DNA of 18,424 bases, taken from NCBI GenBank assembly GCA_023443515.1, contig JAEZUC010000096.1, positions 1 to 18,424 on the forward strand, in the 5' to 3' direction. How positions within the stretch are numbered: the first letter of the stretch is position 1; each line of letters opens with the position of its first letter. Below are positions 8,240 through 14,536 of the stretch, in pieces. Origin of the DNA: Bacillota bacterium (GTDB lineage Bacteria > Bacillota > Clostridia > Acetivibrionales > DSM-1351). Both the position numbers and the translations under genes were made by a program. The notes beneath the pieces are model-generated. The model saw only the letters and a list, made by a program, of their open reading frames with translations. It did no database searches and had not been told where the DNA came from.

Positions 8240-8370
8240 AGAGTAAAATTAAATTACTAGTACTAACTGTTCTATCTCTAATAGGAGTATTTGCAGCTAC
8301 TGCTTCTGCAGGTGCATGCTGGTTTTGGTCTTACTATCAAAGAGAATGCCCAAAATCGTTACTCAAGTAA
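8236..8370 (+). CDS. agrD: AgrD-like autoinducing peptide precursor
   Basis: A 44-residue peptide precursor. Its layout is that of AgrD: a basic start MKSKIK, a hydrophobic helix (LLVLTVLSLIGVFAATASA), a core with Cys28 in GACWFWSY, and a charged tail QRECPKSLLK in which CPKSLL corresponds to the VPKEL motif recognised by AgrB. By alignment to known AgrD proteins the ring would be a five- or six-residue thiolactone starting at Cys28 (CWFWS or CWFWSY), unusually aromatic. A second Cys (Cys38) sits in the tail, just before the proline. The start overlaps the agrB stop by four bases. The exact mature peptide ends are inference. Confidence 0.9.
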   Translation: MKSKIKLLVLTVLSLIGVFAATASAGACWFWSYYQRECPKSLLK

Positions 8371-8372
8371 GC

Positions 8373-8398
8373 AAAAAGAGGCTGTTAAGCCTCTTTTT
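8373..8398. terminator. Bidirectional terminator between agrD and agrC-like gene
   Basis: AAAAAGAGGC (8373-8382) pairs with GCCTCTTTTT (8389-8398) around a six-base loop. It has a T run on both strands and serves two convergent genes. The stop codon of the minus-strand kinase gene lies in the loop. Confidence 0.9.
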
Positions 8399-9677
8399 CT
8401 ATGTTCAGAACTTGTGAGAATATCATTCTTTTTTCATCAAACATCGTAGAAATCATTACATTCTTGTAGGAGGCAATTATTTTATTTGCGATAACTAAAC
8501 CGTTCCCGCGATCTGTTCCCTTTGATGAATTTTTAGTGTTTGGTATTTTATTACATTCGTTTTCAATTCTGATTACAATGCTTTCATCTGTACTTAATAT
8601 TTTCATATCAAGCTTAAGCTTTCCGTTATTTAAAACCTCTTCCAGTGCATTGTCAAGATAGATACCGATAACCTCACATAAATCGGAAATTTTAATATTG
8701 GGAATAGAATCTACTTCGCCGACTGTTTCCAATTCGAAATTAATTCCATGGCTATTGGCATAGGTTACTTTAGATGATATCAATCCGAATAGTCCGGCAT
8801 TTTTAATATTATATATAGCAGTATTTCCTAGTCGTTGGCTTGTACCTATTATTTCTTTCAGATATGAAGCCGCCGCATCATACTTGTTCATCTGGTGCAT
8901 AGCATATAGGACAGAGAGGTGGTTCATTTGATCATGCTTGATACGTCTTAAATCATGAAGTGTATTGGCAAGGGATTCATTATAAAATTCCTGCTGTTTT
9001 TGTTCTTCCTTCTTCATTTCGTACTTATGATAGATGTTTATATACCAGGCTGAGAAAAAGAAATATGAGAGAGATGATATAAGTACAATAACAAACGAGA
9101 CTGGGTCAAAGTGAACTACGAAATGCATTCCAAGAAAAGAGGCCATTATCAATATGGTAATAACAAGTAAAATACCTATAGGTGTAAGGTTTTTTATATT
9201 TCCGATTAATTTAGCATATGGTACCAGTTTAATAAGAACTAGTGCCAGGCAATAAATAAACAGATTCATTATAAAAAACAAGAACAGATTATTATTTATT
9301 GTCTCAGGTGTAGCATTTATACCTACGGAATAAAAAATCAACGGAACCGTAAAATTTCCCACTCCAACAAAAAGTATAATCAAACAAAAGGATAATACCG
9401 CTTTGAGCCATTCCACACGCAACAGGTACTTTATCAATATTATATTGACAATTGTTAGTATGATAGATTTAAGAAATTGCAGATTGTCCGGTATGGGAAG
9501 TACACTCATCCACAATGTTGACAGAACTCCGTTTAAAACACCATTACAAATAATGAATGCAACTAAGAAATTCAGCTGTATTTTTATGCTGAAATTTTCC
9601 TTAAGAAATAAGTAAGTTATGTAGGCAGTTATCATTGCAAATACTGTATTTATTAACAGCTGACCGATTATAAGCAC
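8385..9677 (-). CDS. agrC: AgrC-like sensor histidine kinase (HPK10 type)
   Basis: A 430-residue membrane receptor kinase. The first about 220 residues hold six or seven hydrophobic segments forming the peptide-sensing domain. The cytoplasmic part carries the phospho-accepting His248 in RRIKHDQMNHLSVL, the N box LDNALEE around Asn343, and a G box GTDRGNGL, all typical of the AgrC/HPK10 group. I prefer the GTG at 9677 because GGAGGG (9685-9690) is seven bases upstream; a TTG at 9692 would lie over that site. The gene converges on agrBD and is transcribed separately. No AgrA-type LytTR regulator is found in the element or window, so its partner must be elsewhere or the wiring is atypical. Confidence 0.9.
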   Translation of the reverse strand: MLIIGQLLINTVFAMITAYITYLFLKENFSIKIQLNFLVAFIICNGVLNGVLSTLWMSVLPIPDNLQFLKSIILTIVNIILIKYLLRVEWLKAVLSFCLIILFVGVGNFTVPLIFYSVGINATPETINNNLFLFFIMNLFIYCLALVLIKLVPYAKLIGNIKNLTPIGILLVITILIMASFLGMHFVVHFDPVSFVIVLISSLSYFFFSAWYINIYHKYEMKKEEQKQQEFYNESLANTLHDLRRIKHDQMNHLSVLYAMHQMNKYDAAASYLKEIIGTSQRLGNTAIYNIKNAGLFGLISSKVTYANSHGINFELETVGEVDSIPNIKISDLCEVIGIYLDNALEEVLNNGKLKLDMKILSTDESIVIRIENECNKIPNTKNSSKGTDRGNGLVIANKIIASYKNVMISTMFDEKRMIFSQVLNIEKEA

Positions 9678-9692
9678 TATATTTCCCTCCAA

Positions 9693-10007
9693 GTTCGGAA
9701 TACTTGATCGTATATAATTGATACATTTATTTACATTATATTATATTTTTCTTCATAAGAATATCATTTAATGTAAAAAAAAATGATGTTTTGTAATTCC
9801 ATTCAATAATAACACATTATTACAACTATAAAAATAGTTTTTATTGTCTGGAAAAGTATAAAATTTTTTGTATAATTTATGCGCAGTTCAAGTCTCTTTG
9901 GCTGTTTATAAGCTAACCGGAAATAAATAAACAGTTTTATATTTCAATCATAAAAAAGCTTTTAACTAATAAATTTATAATAGAGATATAAAAATTTGGA
10001 GGTTAAA
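9693..10007. other. AT-rich divergent regulatory region between agrC and the 44-aa gene
   Basis: About 315 bases without a gene. Several TATAAT-like boxes occur on each strand (for example 9871-9876 on +, and around 9734-9750 on the opposite strand) but none has a well-spaced -35. A small dyad ACTATaaaaATAGT is present around 9826-9839. Two CAGTT/CTGTT words near 9890-9910 recall LytTR half-sites but are wrongly spaced. Confidence 0.4.
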
Positions 10008-10142
10008 ATGGCTTTTAATGAAGAGGCAGTAAAGCTTTTGATAGTAGAGGTTAAACTACATATCAACCAGCGACTGTTTGATCAAGGGTATATAACCGAA
10101 GAGATGTATACAAAAGCAAAGGAAATAATTTTGAAGTTGTAA
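10008..10142 (+). CDS. 44-residue small protein, SHOCT-like
   Basis: The frame ATG 10008 to TAA 10142 has a textbook ribosome site TTGGAGG ending at 10002. The protein begins MAFNEEAVKLLIVEVKLHIN and then reads QRLFDQGYITEEMYTKAKEI, which resembles the SHOCT pattern (a short helical motif with LxxxGxITxEEYxxxK). I recall similar tiny genes near serine recombinases of clostridial elements, but I cannot verify this here. No catalytic residues are expected. It could be a structural adaptor, a regulator, or a recombination directionality factor; the last is only a guess from size and location. It is probably expressed apart from the GH53 gene, whose promoter overlaps its stop. Confidence 0.75.
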   Translation: MAFNEEAVKLLIVEVKLHINQRLFDQGYITEEMYTKAKEIILKL

Positions 10143-10166
10143 ATCCAATTAAAAAATTGGTATAAT
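10137..10166 (+). promoter_or_regulatory. Promoter of the GH53 gene with a palindrome in the spacer
   Basis: TTGTAA (10137-10142), 18-base spacer and TATAAT (10161-10166). The spacer holds the hairpin or operator-like sequence CCAATT-AAAA-AATTGG (10145-10160), directly against the -10. Confidence 0.55.
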
Positions 10167-10214
10167 ATACTAAATATTACACAAACGAGAAAACAAATAT
10201 ATCGGGGGAATATA

Positions 10215-11492
10215 ATGAGTGCATGTAAAAAAAATAAATTGATTGTTGTCTTTTTATTAGCATTGTTGCTTATATTCGACAAATTTTTTCTGTATGAAAA
10301 TAATTATATGGTATCGGCTGCAGCCCAACAGCTTTTGTATGGTGACGTGGACGGAAGCGGAGATGTGAATTCCTTGGATTACGCATTAATAAAAAGCTAT
10401 TTACTGGGAAATGTAACAGAATTCCCGGATGTTAACGGTAAAAAAACTGCTGATGTAAACGGGGATGGCAGCATAGACTCACTGGACATTTCATCGGTAA
10501 AAAGTTTTATTTTGGGAATTGTAGAGAAGTTTCCCATAGAAACTCCTGCAAGAACCTTTGCAAAAGGTGCAGATATAAGCTGGCTTCCTCAGATGGAGGC
10601 AAACGGATATAAGTTTTATAACAAATATGGCGTTCAGCAGGATTGTTTACAAATATTAAAAGACTACGGAATTAACTCCGTGAGAATCAGAACCTGGGTA
10701 AACCCGTCAACAGATAAATGGAATGGCCATTGCAGTACAGGTGAGACGATAGCTTTGGCAAAGAGAGCCAAAAACCTTGGGTTAAAGATTATGATAGATT
10801 TTCATTACAGTGATTCCTGGGCAGATCCCGGAAAGCAGACAAAACCTGCGGCATGGATGAATCTCGATTTTAACGGTTTGATGAAAACGACATATGATTA
10901 TACATATGATGTAATGAGTCAACTAAAAAATAACGGAGTATTACCTGAGTGGGTGCAGGTTGGGAATGAAACCAACAACGGGATGCTATGGGAGGACGGA
11001 AAAGCATCAAATAATATGAGAAATTTTGCATGGCTGGTAAATTGCGGTTATGATGCTGTAAAAGCTGTAAGTTCAAAAACCAAGGTAATTGTACATCTAT
11101 CAAATGGATTTAACAATACGTTGTTCAGGTGGATGTTTGACGGACTTAATTCCAACGGGGCAAAATACGACGTTATCGGAATGTCATTGTATCCTGAGAA
11201 AGACAACTATTCTGCGCTTTCAAGCCAATGCCTAATAAACATGAATGATATGTTATCAAGGTATAACAAAGAAATAATGATTTGTGAAATAGGAATGCAA
11301 TATGACTATGCTTCAGAGAGCAACGCATTTATTGCTGACATGATAAAAAAGACTAAGTCTTTACCCAACGATAAGGGTTTAGGAGTATTCTATTGGGAAC
11401 CGGAGTCATATCCGGGAATGAATGGATATAATAAAGGCTGCTGGAACTCAGACGGGAAGCCTACAATTGCATTGGAAGGATTTTTAAATTAG
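10215..11492 (+). CDS. Cellulosomal GH53 endo-beta-1,4-galactanase with N-terminal dockerin
   Basis: A 425-residue secreted enzyme that cuts beta-1,4-galactan side chains of pectin. A signal peptide spans about 1-37 (basic start, LIVVFLLALLLIF, cleavage near VSAAA). A type I dockerin follows at about 42-105, with two calcium loops: DVDGSGDVNSLD (44-55) and DVNGDGSIDSLD (80-91), so it should bind a scaffoldin cohesin. The GH53 barrel covers about 113-425: KGADISWLPQME at its start, acid/base Glu252 in QVGNETNNGMLW, and nucleophile Glu358 in ICEIGMQY. The ATG at 10215 follows GGGGG (10204-10208). It is flanked by its own promoter and terminator. An N-terminal dockerin is less common than a C-terminal one. 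Presence on a recombinase-bounded element is unexpected. Confidence 0.94.
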   Translation: MSACKKNKLIVVFLLALLLIFDKFFLYENNYMVSAAAQQLLYGDVDGSGDVNSLDYALIKSYLLGNVTEFPDVNGKKTADVNGDGSIDSLDISSVKSFILGIVEKFPIETPARTFAKGADISWLPQMEANGYKFYNKYGVQQDCLQILKDYGINSVRIRTWVNPSTDKWNGHCSTGETIALAKRAKNLGLKIMIDFHYSDSWADPGKQTKPAAWMNLDFNGLMKTTYDYTYDVMSQLKNNGVLPEWVQVGNETNNGMLWEDGKASNNMRNFAWLVNCGYDAVKAVSSKTKVIVHLSNGFNNTLFRWMFDGLNSNGAKYDVIGMSLYPEKDNYSALSSQCLINMNDMLSRYNKEIMICEIGMQYDYASESNAFIADMIKKTKSLPNDKGLGVFYWEPESYPGMNGYNKGCWNSDGKPTIALEGFLN

Positions 11493-11514
11493 TACATATG
11501 CCTTTGCTGAAATT

Positions 11515-11537
11515 GCACCGAAAATCGGTGCTTTTTT
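11515..11537 (+). terminator. Terminator after the GH53 gene
   Basis: GCACCGA-AAA-TCGGTGC (11515-11531) followed by TTTTTT. Confidence 0.92.
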
Positions 11538-11550
11538 GTTGGGAAAATAA

Positions 11551-11578
11551 TTGACAAATACTAATCGGATAATATAAT
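11551..11578 (+). promoter_or_regulatory. Sigma-A type promoter of the serine recombinase
   Basis: TTGACA (11551-11556), 16-base spacer and TATAAT (11573-11578), 38 bases before the start codon. I do not see a convincing sigma-E or sigma-K promoter here. Confidence 0.75.
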
Positions 11579-11616
11579 GAAAAGTATCAAACAGAAGTGT
11601 AAACGAGGTGTGTAGG

Positions 11617-13260
11617 ATGGATTTGTATGCTATAAGAAATGAACTTAATACGGGAAAAACAATATATGATTTAAATCTGAGAGTTACTTATTATGCAAGA
11701 GTATCTACTGAAAAGGATGAACAGGTTCACTCTCTGAAAAACCAGATAGAATACTATGCTGATTTTATTAAAAGAAATCAGAAGTGGACATACGTAGACG
11801 GATATATAGATGAAGGCATAAGTGGTACAAGTGTAAATAAAAGAGAATCGTTCCTCAAAATGATATCCGATGCTAAACTTAAAAAATTTGATTTTATTAT
11901 TACAAAAGAAATTTCCAGATTCTCAAGAAATACCCTGGATAGTATAAAGTATACTCAGGAATTGCTGTCCTATGGGGTAGGGGTTCTTTTTCAGTCTGAC
12001 AATATAAATACATTAATGCCCGATGCTGAGTTAAGATTGACAATTATGTCCAGTATAGCTCAGGATGAGGTCAGGAAAATATCTGAGAGAGTCAAATTCG
12101 GCTTTAAAAGAGCCATAGAAAAAGGAGTAGTACTTGGAAATAATAAAATCTGGGGCTACAGAAAAGATAGTGGCAAACTTGTAATCGATGAAAAGGAAGC
12201 TGAGATAGTAAGACTGATTTTTGATATGTATGCAACACAAAATATGGGAATAAGAGGGATAAGTGCCAGGCTTGACAAAATGGGGATAAGAAACAATAAA
12301 GGAAATCCGTTCTCTTTTTCAACTATAAAGAGCATACTCACAAATCCAAAATATATGGGATACTACTGCGGAAATAAAACACATAAATTTGATTATAAGC
12401 TTCATGATAGAAAGTATCTGGATCAGACTGAATGGGTTATGTATAAAGATGAGGAGACGGTCCCTCCCATTGTATCTGAAGAAATATGGCAAAAAGCAAA
12501 TTATATATTAAAAGGCAGAAGTGAAAAACAATCAGCAGAAGATAAGACAAGCTATCAAAACAAGTATGCCTACAGCGGAAAAATAATCTGTACAGAGCAT
12601 AATGTTCCGTATTACAGGACACTTTATCGTTACAGCTCAGGGAATAAAGAAGTATGGCAATGTAAAAAGTACGTTGAGAAGGGGAAAGAGGGGTGTACTT
12701 CTCCAGCCATATATACATCTGAGTTGGATATGATAATAAAGAAAGCATATGATGAGATAATAGTTAACCGCTCAGAAATTGTACATGAAATGGTTACAAT
12801 GTATTCAAGCCTTGGGACTCAATCCAAGATAAAAGAGGATATAGGCAAGGTCAAAATGGAGATTAACCAAATACTTAAAATGAAAGACAAGCTTTTGGAA
12901 TTAAGTATAAACGGCAGACTGTCTGATGATGAGTTTGAAACAAGAAACAATAGGTTTAATGAGGACATAGATAGACTCAGTACAAGGTTAAAAGAACTGG
13001 ATGAGGATGAATTAAAAAATAAGGAAATAAGTTGTTCAGTTGAAATCTTACGAAAAGTAATTGCCAAGGAAATTAACTATGATGATGGGCTGGACAATAA
13101 ACTAATAGAGTCATTTTTAGAAAAGATAGAAGTATATAAGACAGACAAGAAAAACGAAATAGATTTGAAAGTATACTTTAAGGTGCTAACGAAACCCTTT
13201 GATTATAAGATATTGAGAGATAGGAAGAGTATTTCTGTTTGTTCCACACAATACATATGA
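11617..13260 (+). CDS. Large serine recombinase of the spoIVA element
   Basis: A 547-residue site-specific recombinase that should excise or insert the element. The N-terminal resolvase domain (about 20-165) has the catalytic Ser30 in YARVSTEKDEQ (with Arg28), then DEGISGTS and SRFSRNTLD. A recombinase domain follows (about 178-300, IWGYRKD to SILTNPKYMGYYCG), then a zinc-ribbon-like region (Cys325, His328, Cys349, Cys360) and a long coiled coil (about 402-466), as in the phiC31/TP901-1/SpoIVCA class. The ATG at 11617 is chosen because GAGGTG (11605-11610) is correctly spaced; a GTG at 11608 overlaps that site. The last codons lie in attR, and the TGA stop uses two bases contributed by spoIVA, so the C-terminus changes after excision. 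Confidence 0.96.
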   Translation: MDLYAIRNELNTGKTIYDLNLRVTYYARVSTEKDEQVHSLKNQIEYYADFIKRNQKWTYVDGYIDEGISGTSVNKRESFLKMISDAKLKKFDFIITKEISRFSRNTLDSIKYTQELLSYGVGVLFQSDNINTLMPDAELRLTIMSSIAQDEVRKISERVKFGFKRAIEKGVVLGNNKIWGYRKDSGKLVIDEKEAEIVRLIFDMYATQNMGIRGISARLDKMGIRNNKGNPFSFSTIKSILTNPKYMGYYCGNKTHKFDYKLHDRKYLDQTEWVMYKDEETVPPIVSEEIWQKANYILKGRSEKQSAEDKTSYQNKYAYSGKIICTEHNVPYYRTLYRYSSGNKEVWQCKKYVEKGKEGCTSPAIYTSELDMIIKKAYDEIIVNRSEIVHEMVTMYSSLGTQSKIKEDIGKVKMEINQILKMKDKLLELSINGRLSDDEFETRNNRFNEDIDRLSTRLKELDEDELKNKEISCSVEILRKVIAKEINYDDGLDNKLIESFLEKIEVYKTDKKNEIDLKVYFKVLTKPFDYKILRDRKSISVCSTQYI

Positions 13261-13271
13261 TAAGAGCAGAT
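13233..13271 (+). repeat. attR: right attachment site of the spoIVA element
   Basis: The core CAATACATAT is at 13249-13258. The left (element) arm has TCTGTTTGT (13234-13242) and ACAATA (13248-13253), mirror partners of the attL element arm. The right (gene) arm has GAGCA (13264-13268), mirror partner of TGCTC in attL. The predicted crossover dinucleotide is CA at 13254-13255. Confidence 0.88.
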
Positions 13272-13532
13272 ATTGAAACAGAAATAGCTCCTTTAGTGGG
13301 AACCGAAAAGCAATCTGAAGAATTGGTTTCATATTTGCTAAAAGAGTTTGAAAATGATACCGGGAAGCTATGGGAGTCAAACATATTCGGAAAGTCTCTC
13401 CATGAACTCGTTAATGAGGGACTGCAGAACAAGCTTTTCAGAATGCCGGAGGATGCACAGCTGAAACTCCAGGAAACCTTGCAGAAAATAATAAATGAGG
13501 GCAGCGGCGGATTGATATGTATTATACTGTAG
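13255..13532 (+). CDS. spoIVA: SpoIVA, 3' part (C-terminal 91 residues)
   Basis: This is the missing end of SpoIVA: HMIRADIETEIAPLVGTEKQ to the conserved terminus NEGSGGLICIIL, stop TAG at 13530-13532. The codon for Met402 is at 13257. Joined to codon 401 across the core it gives SAPSIHMIRADIETE with no frame change and a total of 492 residues. The C-terminal domain is required in B. subtilis for anchoring SpoIVA to the forespore and for interaction with SpoVM. Alone it has only an upstream TTG (13239) with a poor ribosome site, so it is unlikely to be a separate gene. No frameshift or internal stop is seen, which argues against decay. Confidence 0.95.
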
Positions 13533-13552
13533 CTCACATTAAACATAAATAA

Positions 13553-13586
13553 CAAAAAGGGGTTGTGCAAAACAACCCCTTTTTGT
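13553..13586. terminator. Bidirectional terminator between spoIVA and thiT
   Basis: A perfect 14-bp stem, CAAAAAGGGGTTGT (13553-13566) with ACAACCCCTTTTTG (13572-13585), five-base loop. T tracts occur on both strands, serving the convergent genes. Confidence 0.9.
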
Positions 13587-13597
13587 CATATTAATAT

Positions 13598-14137
13598 TTA
13601 TACAAGCAGGCTATTCTGTCTGTTTATATATTTTCTTAATGGTTTATACAAAGCGGAGACAATAACTGATGTTATTATTAACTCTGGCAACATGTACTGA
13701 CCGTTATAAATAAGAGAATAAAGGTAAATGTTCATTCCCTCGGGAGCATATGTATACCATAGAATAACCCCGGAAAGAAAATGAAATGCAAATCTGCCGA
13801 ACATAGCCAAAGCAGTACCTGAAATTATAGAAAACAAATTCTTTTTGAAAATTCCTCCAAACCCAAGGCAACCAAAAGCAAAAATATAGTCAAGAAATAC
13901 ACCCAATGGATGATAAGAAAATTTAGTTCCAAGAGCAAATTGCAGAAAACCGTAGACAAGCCCCACAAGAATACCGCGCTTTGTACCCCAGCGAATTGCA
14001 AAAATAATTATAGGAACCATACTTCCCAGTGTTACAGAGCCTCCGTAGGGCATTTCATATTTAATAAAACTGAGAATCTGTGCTAGTGAAATAAAAACTC
14101 CTGCCTCCACCAACATTCTGGTAGACATTTTTTCCAT
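13598..14137 (-). CDS. thiT: Thiamine ECF transporter S-component ThiT
   Basis: A 179-residue membrane protein that binds thiamine outside the cell and delivers it through a shared energy-coupling-factor module. Six hydrophobic helices are visible. The family signatures are YEMPYGGSVTLGSMVPI (near 28-44), RWGTKRGILVG, and the thiamine-site segment ILWYTYAPEGMNIYLYSLIYNGQYMLPE (about 125-152) with Trp and Tyr stacking candidates. The ATG at 14137 is preceded on the - strand by AGGAAGGA. It is a stand-alone gene under a TPP riboswitch, which independently supports the thiamine assignment. The ECF ATPases and T component are not in the window. Confidence 0.95.
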   Translation of the reverse strand: MEKMSTRMLVEAGVFISLAQILSFIKYEMPYGGSVTLGSMVPIIIFAIRWGTKRGILVGLVYGFLQFALGTKFSYHPLGVFLDYIFAFGCLGFGGIFKKNLFSIISGTALAMFGRFAFHFLSGVILWYTYAPEGMNIYLYSLIYNGQYMLPELIITSVIVSALYKPLRKYINRQNSLLV

Positions 14138-14185
14138 AATACCATTCCTTCCTTAGATTAATATGCTGTTTGTAGAACTCCAAAT

Positions 14186-14223
14186 AAAAAATGCCATACC
14201 TGATGGAAAACGCAGAGTATGAC
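14186..14223 (-). terminator. Terminator in the expression platform of the TPP riboswitch
   Basis: On the - strand GTCATAC(t)CTG pairs with CAGGTATGGC (one bulge, one wobble), followed by ATTTTTT. It lies between the aptamer and the thiT ribosome site, so ligand binding would favour termination. Confidence 0.75.
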
Positions 14224-14232
14224 AAAAAGAAA

Positions 14233-14318
14233 ATTCCTACGCTGGCATTACCCAGATCAGGTACATGGGTTTTAAGTAAAACATACTTATCTCAGCCGGA
14301 TTATTTTCCAGCTCCCCT
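14233..14318 (-). ncRNA. TPP riboswitch (thi-box)
   Basis: On the - strand the element reads GGGGAGC, then GGCTGAGATAAG, then ACCC, and ends with ACCTGATCTGGGTAATGCCA and GCGTAGGAA, the canonical thi-box blocks. It binds thiamine pyrophosphate and here controls thiT. Confidence 0.97.
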
Positions 14319-14346
14319 TTTAATATTCAATTTATAAACCAAAGTG

Positions 14347-14375
14347 ATTATAGCAGATAGATAGAAAACTATCAA
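14347..14375 (-). promoter_or_regulatory. Sigma-A type promoter of the TPP riboswitch and thiT
   Basis: The - strand reads TTGATA (14370-14375), 17-base spacer, TATAAT (14347-14352). The start is predicted near 14340, about 20 bases before the aptamer. Confidence 0.8.
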
Positions 14376-14419
14376 CCTAAAAATTGCGAAAGTAGTTTTT
14401 ATAAAATATTGGCAAACAT

Positions 14420-14433
14420 CGAACAAATGTTTG
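14420..14433 (+). promoter_or_regulatory. LexA (SOS) box of uvrA
   Basis: CGAACAAATGTTTG fits the Firmicute LexA/DinR consensus CGAACRNRYGTTYG at every position. It overlaps the -35 of the uvrA promoter, so LexA would block it. A wider inverted repeat GCAAACAT/ATGTTTGC (14412-14434) overlaps it. Confidence 0.9.
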
Positions 14434-14458
14434 CATTTCGCTTGCGATTTGATATAAT
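14430..14458 (+). promoter_or_regulatory. Sigma-A type promoter of uvrA
   Basis: TTTGCA (14430-14435), 17-base spacer, TATAAT (14453-14458). Confidence 0.75.
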
Positions 14459-14536
14459 AGTTAAAGCGGTATATTCATTTAGGATATAATTAACGATAAA
14501 GTTAAAAATTAACATTCGTAGAAAAAGGTGTTTTAG

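Larger units (their letters stand above)
7230..13254 (+). mobile_element. 6,025-bp skin-like intervening element in spoIVA
   Basis: The element is defined by spoIVA homology ending at codon 401 on the left and resuming at codon 402 on the right, and by the identical core at 7224-7233 and 13249-13258. It carries a terminator, agrB-agrD, a convergent agrC-like kinase, a 44-aa small protein, a GH53 dockerin enzyme and, at its right edge, a large serine recombinase. Excision between the CA dinucleotides gives spoIVA of 492 codons and a 6,025-bp circle. No capsid, tail, replication or conjugation gene is present, so it is neither an intact prophage nor an intact integrative-conjugative element. 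Compared with the sigK skin element it is small and carries social and extracellular functions. Confidence 0.93.

Noticed and set aside
9885..9945. CAGTT/CTGTT words as LytTR (AgrA) binding repeats
   Set aside because: The spacing (about 18 and 30 bases) does not fit the usual 21-23 base period of LytTR half-sites, and the flanking bases differ from the consensus.
7230..13254. Prophage or integrative-conjugative element
   Set aside because: There are no structural, lysis, replication, relaxase or secretion genes. Only the recombinase and cargo are present.
13239..13532. A stand-alone 97-codon gene starting at TTG 13239
   Set aside because: Its first six codons are the recombinase end in another frame and the rest is the C-terminus of SpoIVA. 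It makes sense only as the second half of spoIVA.
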